DNA from: an uncultured Flavobacteriaceae bacterium | GTDB taxonomy: Bacteria; Bacteroidota; Bacteroidia; Flavobacteriales; Flavobacteriaceae | Assembly (NCBI GenBank): GCA_947500525.1 | Contig: CANMSH010000001.1 | Location: 1-64,000 of the forward strand | Direction of reading: 5' to 3' | Length of the DNA stretch: 64,000 nt | Part shown: positions 59,101 through 64,000 of the stretch, piece after piece | Layout of the letters: each line of letters begins with the position of its first letter | Numbering within the stretch: the stretch's first letter is position 1 | Notes under the pieces: model-generated | What the model saw: only the letters and a program-made list of their open reading frames with translations | Told to the model about the DNA's origin: nothing | Database searches by the model: none | Made by a program: the position numbers and the translations under genes

Positions 59101-59833
59101 GAAGTGGTTTCATATGACTTCCAAATGTATACTGTCCTCCATGTGGTCCGTTAGTAAACATTGGGTGATGCAAAGCAACAATTGTTGTTTTACCTTGGGC
59201 CTTTTTTATGGCACTTCTAAATTCATTATAAAATTTGGCTCTTGTTTTTATGTCGCAATTATCATTTATAGTAGGTTGACGATCCCAATTGGTGATATAC
59301 CATTCAGAATCTATGATGAGTAATATAATATCGTCAGAAATTTTCACAGTTTCTAAAGGGCAACCATTTTCGGGTAAAAATGAATTTTTCCCTAACCTAT
59401 CTTCTACATACTTTTCTTGACGTTTCAATGCTTTTAACCCTGAATACCAATCATGATTTCCTGGAATGAAAATAGACTTTCCACTAAAATCTTTAACTGC
59501 ATTAATTTGAACATCAATACGATGTTTCGCCAAGGTTCTCTGATCACTTTTCTTGGAAGGTAATCCTTTCGGATAGATATTATCTCCCAAAAAAAGAACA
59601 GTACCGTTCATTGATACTTCTTTTAGCTTTTCTTGTAACGCCAAAAGCGCTTCCGATTTCGAGCCTAATTCTGAATTTCCAGCATCTCCGATAAGGTAAA
59701 AAGTATGTTCAATATCCTCAACCTTAAGATCATTCTTGCCATCTACTTTTTTAAACTGTGCTGTGTAAGTTGCGCAACCATTTAAGACTAAAACTATGGC
59801 TATAAAAAAAAAATATTTAATAAACTTGATCAT
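56129..59833 (-). CDS. Lipoprotein calcineurin-like phosphoesterase fused to a BamA/D15-like barrel
   Basis: The 1234-residue protein begins with a lipobox LNGC (Cys20) and a metallophosphoesterase domain: IGDAGN (Asp ligand), LGDNIYPKG, IPGNHDWYSG, VALHHPMFTNGPHGG and VSGHEHSL. The middle region (about 400-850) has many charged repeats and no domain I recognise. The last 300 residues or so are beta-rich with a barrel-like C-terminus ending in a Phe (FAFKIGFGF). It may anchor a surface or periplasmic phosphoesterase in the outer membrane. Large and intact. Confidence 0.88.
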   Translation of the reverse strand: MIKFIKYFFFIAIVLVLNGCATYTAQFKKVDGKNDLKVEDIEHTFYLIGDAGNSELGSKSEALLALQEKLKEVSMNGTVLFLGDNIYPKGLPSKKSDQRTLAKHRIDVQINAVKDFSGKSIFIPGNHDWYSGLKALKRQEKYVEDRLGKNSFLPENGCPLETVKISDDIILLIIDSEWYITNWDRQPTINDNCDIKTRAKFYNEFRSAIKKAQGKTTIVALHHPMFTNGPHGGQYTFGSHMKPLPILGTLKNVLRKTSGVSPADLQHKRYNEFRKQIITLSQQNDKVVFVSGHEHSLQYLKQDNIPQIISGAGSKVSGTRNIGDGKFSYGTSGYAQLDILKDGSSRVAFYSVKEDKVVYTAEVFAKNAKKDLPKFAASFPRTIKASIYTSEQTKKSNFYKFLWGERYRKYFSTKVEVPAVNLDTLYGGLTPVRRGGGNQSKSLRMKDPEGREYVLRALKKNPSQYLQATIFKDQYVEGQFDNTFTEDLLYDVFAGSHPYAPFVIGKLSDAVGVYHTNPKLFYVPKQQALGAYNDDYGDELYMIEERASDDHGDKASFGFSNKLISTDDILAKLHKDEDFVIDEVSYIRARLFDMLIGDWDRHEDQWRWIRFKENGKTVYRPMPRDRDQAFSIMSDGFLLGSAVTLIPGARLLRKYDEDLKDVQGVNVEPYPLDMALINESGKDVWDSQVKYIQDHLTDAAIDEAFLNFPKEVRGKTTDEIKRKLKGRRTNLQAISNRYFEVVNKFAVVTGTDKDDFFSIECLGKGKVTVTGHRIKKGEKADVFHQRTYNSNETKEIWIYGLDDDDIFEVKGINSKIKVRLIGGQNNDTYRIPEGGKIYVYDHKSKKNDISEAKKARIRLRDDYESNVYDFKKIKNNLNQLVPSIGSNPDDGLKVGFKNTYTAYGFERNPFTARHTLSAMYYFATSGYDINYNGEIANVFGKVNVGLDIAFNSPNYAINFFGYGNSTPNPEANDNDGLDVDLDYNRVKIRTFSIAPSFIWRGDLGASFKLSGFYESNEIDRTSGRFVALPDVVPNAVFDQQDFYGLEANYHFKNVDNKAFPTLGMEVNLLTGYKNNVSSSKGFAYVIPELSIDYKLIPSGQLVLATKVRGHFNLGDDFEFYQGAFLGAKTGLRGYRNERFTGKSAFVQSTDIRWNLSDLKTGLLPIHIGIYAGADYGKVWVNDTLVSNTTFNDNELNTSFGGGLFVNVANMMTGNVSAFNSDDGLRFAFKIGFGF

Positions 59834-59904
59834 AAGGGGCCAGATTAAGTGTAGGTAAAATTAACAAACTTTAGTTACATTTACCTATTATAAAAATTCA
59901 TTTT

Positions 59905-61116
59905 ATGAATACTCTCATAACAGAAGCTGAAAATTATGTTGTTCATTTTTTAAATAACAACCTTGATAAGTCATTTGTATATCACAATGTCGCACACACT
60001 CAAAGAGTTGTTGAAAAAACCCAAGAACTGATTGAAAGCATGAAGATTGCAGAGCAAGAAGCAGAACAGTTGTTGCTGGCAGCCTGGTTTCACGATACTG
60101 GTTACATAAAAAGTATTGATGATCATGAAAACGAGGGTATTAATATCGCTACTGCGTTTTTAAAAGAACGGAAGGTGTCTCAAGAAGTCATCTTAAAGGT
60201 TAACGAATTAATTTCGGCCACCAAAATGGAACATTTACCACAAAATGATCTAGAACGCATCATTCGTGATGCCGATTGTTCGCATATCGGAAGTAAAAAC
60301 TTTAGTGACCTAAGTGAATTACTACGAAATGAATGGGAACTAACAAAAGATCGTACTTTAAGTGAATCCAAATGGATAGATGAAAATATTACTTTCTTGA
60401 CCGAAAAGCATCAATTTTATACTAACTATGCTCTCACAAATTGGGGGAAATCAAAGGGCAAGAATTTAGCGCAACTTTTAAAGGCAAAAAAGAAATTAAA
60501 ACAAGAAAATACCAAGTTAAAACAAAAGAAGGAAGCCTTAGATTTCAAAAAAACCAAAGTTGAGCTACCAGAGAGAGGTATAGAAACCATGTTTCGTGTG
60601 GCTTTACGAAATCATATTACTTTAAGTGATATCGCCGATACAAAAGCTAATATTTTATTATCAGTGAACGCGATTATTATTTCGTTGGCGCTGTCTAATT
60701 TATTACCAAAGTTAGATAATCCTTCAAATCAGTATCTTATTTACCCAACCATTATATTCATTTCGTTTACGGTTGCGTCAATTGTACTCTCTGTAATGGC
60801 CACCAGACCGAACGTTACCAAAGGTAAATTTACAAAGCAAGATGTTGAGGACAAAAAAGTAAACCTACTGTTCTTTGGCAATTTCCATCAAATGAAACTC
60901 GATGATTTTGAGTGGGCCATGGATGAAATGATGAAAGATAGAGATTACCTATATGGGTCATTAACTAAAGATCTTTATTTTCTTGGACTTGTATTGAATA
61001 GAAAATATAATTTATTACGACTCACATACACTGTATTTATGATTGGTATCGTTGCTAGTGTAATAGCCTTTGCTCTTTCATTTCATGCGCAAGAAATTAC
61101 GCCAATTATAAATTAG
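59905..61116 (+). CDS. HD-domain protein fused to a Pycsar-type transmembrane effector
   Basis: The 403-residue protein has an N-terminal HD phosphohydrolase domain (HNVAHTQRV with His31, FHDTGY with His63/Asp64, RDADCSHIG with Asp122/Asp124), a Lys-rich coiled coil at about 193-225, and a C-terminal Pycsar effector (DUF5706) region from about 235. That region begins RNHITLSDIADTKANILLSV and contains three membrane helices (about 252-270, 283-305, 375-395). In Pycsar systems this domain is the membrane effector that reacts to cyclic CMP or UMP. No cyclase gene is near. Confidence 0.88.
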   Translation: MNTLITEAENYVVHFLNNNLDKSFVYHNVAHTQRVVEKTQELIESMKIAEQEAEQLLLAAWFHDTGYIKSIDDHENEGINIATAFLKERKVSQEVILKVNELISATKMEHLPQNDLERIIRDADCSHIGSKNFSDLSELLRNEWELTKDRTLSESKWIDENITFLTEKHQFYTNYALTNWGKSKGKNLAQLLKAKKKLKQENTKLKQKKEALDFKKTKVELPERGIETMFRVALRNHITLSDIADTKANILLSVNAIIISLALSNLLPKLDNPSNQYLIYPTIIFISFTVASIVLSVMATRPNVTKGKFTKQDVEDKKVNLLFFGNFHQMKLDDFEWAMDEMMKDRDYLYGSLTKDLYFLGLVLNRKYNLLRLTYTVFMIGIVASVIAFALSFHAQEITPIIN

Positions 61117-61118
61117 AA

Positions 61119-63500
61119 TTAAGCACTTATATCAGCAATTAGCTGATCTATTGTCATCGTGGTTTTCTCACTAAATTGAGCTTTGTACAATACTCCAACA
61201 CGAAGAGCTTTTAAGCCTGATACACCTTGCATTTCTTCTAATTCAAGCGTTTCTACCGTACCCAAATATTTTTTTGACTGGAGATACTTGATGTACTTCA
61301 TGTACTCTTTAGCATCCTTGCTTTGGGAATAGACTATCGCAATTTTTCCGGGTACTGTCAATCTATCGGTTGTATTCTTAATATGTGCTTTATCAATACG
61401 TTTTTTAATAATTTCATATCGAATATTGTAAGCCCCATCTACATCAAACTGTTTCTCATCCATTCTAAATTTAATCGAAAGTGGATTATTATGTACTAAA
61501 ATTAAAGAAGCTATTTCTAACTTATTTTCTAAAGAATCTTTTAATTTATAGGCAATGTTCTCCATTTCACACATCATTTGCAATTGCCATAATCGAAGAT
61601 TTTGCAAGTACAGCGGGTCAAATTTTCTATTCTTTACTAAAGATTGACCGATATACATATTATACTCAACACCGTCCGTTTTATAGCGTTCAAAATAATG
61701 TGGAAACATGGCCTGAGCCTCATCTTGCTTTTTATCTAAATAATTAGCCAACTTATCATTTAAAATAGTAACACTCTCCTCATATGCTTTGCGCTGCTCG
61801 TACACCACATGAAGATTCTTATCTAAGCTCTTCATATATACCTCAACACTTTCTTCAAGTTCACTATCTAAGCTTTTCGCGTGATTAAAAACCGGGTATA
61901 TATCTCTCTTTAAAAAGTCTAGAATACCAATTTCGTCACCTGCTCTTAAACCTTTCTTCACGCTCAGCAAAAACTCTTCAACTCGAAACATCAGTTCTTC
62001 ATAAATTGGCATCTTTTCAACCTCGCAAGCCCTGCTTAATACATTAACCGCCAACTTGAGTTGTTTTATCAGGTCTTTTTTAATCGCAATATTTCTTGCT
62101 AGGGAAGATCCTTTAATATCAGACTGTCCGTACAATGGATAGACCTCTTTAAAAATAATGTCGTCTGGTTTGGGCGTATCAAGACCCATAAAACTATCAT
62201 TATGATACTTTTCCGCTGCTTCATAAAAGCGCCATTTTACCGTTGGATGTATCGTTGTATAGTGTTCTTGAATTGTAGCTTCTAATATATTTTGATGTTC
62301 TTCTGAAGATCGCTTGACAGCGGCCTCAAAAACTGGAATAATATCTTTTAGTTTACTTTGGGTAACCGAATTTAGTTCGTAAGCCCTTGGAGAAGCAATT
62401 TCTAACAAGGCCAAATCGTTGTTATCTGTTGCCTTAATAGGCACCAAAATAATACTTTGAATTCCTTTAGATTTTAGATTCTTATAAAAAGGATTTTGAT
62501 TCGTAGACACCCCGTACTTATCTACATCAGAAATTGTAATTGGCTCATGTTTATTGAATACATTATGTACAACACCTTCACAAAAGTAATCGGTACAATT
62601 AATATCCATCCTATTATTTAAAATAAGACTGTCTGATTTTTTTATCGTAGTATCACATAGTTTTGTATTCACAGCATCAAATATTGAAAAACCTAATTTT
62701 AGGTCTTTAATATTGAAGAATTCTCTCAAATTTTGCTGCATATCTTGAATCAAATTTTCATCTTGACGGAGTAAATTCTCCTTTATTGATGATAACGTTT
62801 CATCTGTTGTCACGTCAAAAAGAGTCATGAGTCCGAAACCTTTAAAAATATAGCTGTTTGGAGGAAATTTCTCTTTCCAAACCTCAATATTATCTAAATT
62901 ATCAAGTAATAATTTATAATCATCTTCGGTAATTTTAGGTGCATTTTTCGTTGGAAAAATCTCCATAAACTCACCATTAAAAGCGACTCTATAATGTTTT
63001 GTGATACCTAAGTTTTTATCTGGAATATCGAAAAAATAAGGTCTTTTAAAATCAACACTAAACCCATGACACATATTTAAAATGACCATACAAGTATTCA
63101 CATAAATATCGTCATCTTCCATGTTTCTGATGTTAAATTCATACTCATCAGTTGCATCGTTTAGTATATTTTGAAATCGTTCTGATATCTTAAATTGAAT
63201 AAATGAAAATGGTATACTCGCCGCTTTAATTTCATTTAATTGCAAAGCTTCAGGAAAAAGTGGAGCTAACATCACATCAATAATATCAGCGTGTTTATCT
63301 AGTAATGAATAGTCATCAAAACCTTCAATTAACTCGGGACGTTTTTCAATTTCATCAAGCATATGTTGAGAAACACCATGAAACGGATGCTTTTTATCCA
63401 GCGCATATTTTTTATACCCTTCATAAATTTTCTTAAAACTTACATGTAATTGCAACGGAAGTTCTAAATCATCTAAGCGATTTGAATGTTTTAAATACAT
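61119..63500 (-). CDS. GAF-domain protein of unknown role
   Basis: From the ATG at 63500 the protein has 793 residues. The N-terminal 260 residues or so have no clear domain (LQLHVSFKKIYEGYKKYALD). A GAF-like domain follows at about 270-425 (ITISDVDKYGVS, IQSIILVPIKATDNNDLALLEIASP). The C-terminal half is alpha-helical with a coiled-coil character. An in-frame TTG or similar at 63563 would add 21 residues. A pair of GTTAAC boxes lies 56 bp upstream, as at the kinase operon. Confidence 0.7.
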   Translation of the reverse strand: MYLKHSNRLDDLELPLQLHVSFKKIYEGYKKYALDKKHPFHGVSQHMLDEIEKRPELIEGFDDYSLLDKHADIIDVMLAPLFPEALQLNEIKAASIPFSFIQFKISERFQNILNDATDEYEFNIRNMEDDDIYVNTCMVILNMCHGFSVDFKRPYFFDIPDKNLGITKHYRVAFNGEFMEIFPTKNAPKITEDDYKLLLDNLDNIEVWKEKFPPNSYIFKGFGLMTLFDVTTDETLSSIKENLLRQDENLIQDMQQNLREFFNIKDLKLGFSIFDAVNTKLCDTTIKKSDSLILNNRMDINCTDYFCEGVVHNVFNKHEPITISDVDKYGVSTNQNPFYKNLKSKGIQSIILVPIKATDNNDLALLEIASPRAYELNSVTQSKLKDIIPVFEAAVKRSSEEHQNILEATIQEHYTTIHPTVKWRFYEAAEKYHNDSFMGLDTPKPDDIIFKEVYPLYGQSDIKGSSLARNIAIKKDLIKQLKLAVNVLSRACEVEKMPIYEELMFRVEEFLLSVKKGLRAGDEIGILDFLKRDIYPVFNHAKSLDSELEESVEVYMKSLDKNLHVVYEQRKAYEESVTILNDKLANYLDKKQDEAQAMFPHYFERYKTDGVEYNMYIGQSLVKNRKFDPLYLQNLRLWQLQMMCEMENIAYKLKDSLENKLEIASLILVHNNPLSIKFRMDEKQFDVDGAYNIRYEIIKKRIDKAHIKNTTDRLTVPGKIAIVYSQSKDAKEYMKYIKYLQSKKYLGTVETLELEEMQGVSGLKALRVGVLYKAQFSEKTTMTIDQLIADISA

Positions 63501-63555
63501 AATTCTACAGTTTTGCCCTACTAATTTACTAATTAGTTCAATGTTAGTCGTAAAC

Positions 63556-63571
63556 GTTAACAAATGTTAAC
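63556..63571. promoter_or_regulatory. GTTAAC-N4-GTTAAC upstream of the GAF gene
   Basis: GTTAAC at 63556-63561 and 63566-63571 are 10 bp apart, as in the kinase operon's promoter region (49906-49931), with the preceding AC and the AAT between them also conserved. Confidence 0.5.
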
Positions 63572-63602
63572 AAATTTGACTGTGGTTTTTAAAGGCTAGT
63601 GG

Positions 63603-64000
63603 TTATTGTATAATTTTATTCGAAATTCTATTACTCGCAATTTTTGCAGCTAGAAAACCCAAAAGTACAATCGTACACATAACAATAATGACATTCATCA
63701 TTTTAAATTCAACCGGGTATGCTAATGTTGGCGTAATCATAATCAAACCAAATTTTTGCTGAAGAAGTACAAAAATAATGGCAATACTCAAACCAATCCC
63801 CAAACCTACTAAGGTCAATAAAAAACCTTGCAAGATAAATACACGGCGAATTTCTTGAAGCGTAACACCCACACTGAAAAGCGTTTTTAGATTCTCTCTT
63901 TTATCTAAAATCATCATCACTATAGCCCCGATCACGTTAAAAAGTGCAATTATGAGTATCAATGTAAATACCAAATAAGAAACTATATTTTCAGTATTTA
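63603..64000 (-). CDS. FtsX-type ABC transporter permease, C-terminal part (runs off the window)
   Basis: The frame is open from the window edge to a stop at 63603. It shows three membrane helices with the MacB/FtsX/LolC-like pattern: YLVFTLILIIALFNVIGAIVMM, DKRENLKTLFSVGVTLQEIRRVFILQG and two C-terminal helices. Such proteins act in lipoprotein export or cell division. Only the last 130 residues or so are visible, so the subfamily (LolC/E-like is likely) is uncertain. Confidence 0.85.
   Translation of the reverse strand, partial: NTENIVSYLVFTLILIIALFNVIGAIVMMILDKRENLKTLFSVGVTLQEIRRVFILQGFLLTLVGLGIGLSIAIIFVLLQQKFGLIMITPTLAYPVEFKMMNVIIVMCTIVLLGFLAAKIASNRISNKIIQ

Overview
The window is AT-rich chromosomal DNA from a member of the Bacteroidota, most likely the Flavobacteriaceae. 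The evidence is the GLPGLI-family proteins, a CarboxypepD_reg-like/OMP_b-brl_3 outer-membrane protein, a large thrombospondin-type-3-repeat surface protein, promoters of the TAnnTTTG (-7) type, a methionine synthase split into two genes, and a TrxR-like ferredoxin-NADP reductase. No species can be named from the sequence alone.

Layout. 1-7.65 kb: the N-terminal 680 codons of a repeat-rich secreted protein, a Wzc-like bacterial tyrosine kinase, an alpha/beta hydrolase, and a tandem family of small secreted paralogues whose last two copies are decaying. 7.7-18.55 kb: an integrative element of about 10.8 kb inserted at the 3' end of a tRNA-Asp(GTC) gene. It is bounded by direct repeats of about 134 bp and carries a tyrosine recombinase, an RteC-like protein, an excisionase-like HTH protein and a Rep-like protein. 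Its cargo looks like anti-phage defence: an unknown coiled-coil protein, a SIR2-like protein, a PD-(D/E)xK/DUF4268 protein and a BcgI-like two-subunit restriction-modification system. The cargo genes are separated by three related, hairpin-containing spacers that resemble cassette boundaries; this is the most unusual feature of the window. 18.5-19.05 kb: the intact tRNA-Asp and a GIY-YIG gene bracketed by two damaged copies of the tRNA 5' half.

19-43 kb is a sulfur and methionine region. A SAM-I riboswitch precedes metH(N)-ABM-metH(C)-metF. A second, near-identical SAM-I riboswitch precedes a long same-strand run: metY-metX-metZ-rrf2-DUF2061-cysH-cysD-cysN-sir-cobA-precorrin-2 dehydrogenase-FNR-epsC-cysM. 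Together these genes activate sulfate, reduce it to sulfide (with siroheme made locally and electrons probably supplied through FNR), and fix sulfide into cysteine or homocysteine, which MetH/MetF methylate to methionine and MetK (on the opposite strand) converts to SAM. An Rrf2 regulator with four cysteines and two matching 17-bp operator-like sites suggest a second, sulfur-responsive control layer. A 3' fragment of a second metK lies 1.6 kb downstream of metK.

43-64 kb holds an M28 peptidase, an envelope operon (small secreted protein, two GLPGLI proteins, outer-membrane barrel protein) divergent from a histidine kinase/response regulator pair, then dusB, an acyl-CoA thioesterase, a PAP2 phosphatase, a stand-alone hypothetical gene with cassette-like ends, a lipoprotein phosphoesterase-barrel fusion, an HD-domain/Pycsar-effector fusion, a GAF protein, and the end of an FtsX-type permease. 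GTTAAC-type boxes spaced 10-11 bp occur upstream of the kinase operon, the second GLPGLI gene and the GAF gene, and may be sites for the response regulator. No rRNA, CRISPR array or transposase-type insertion sequence was seen.
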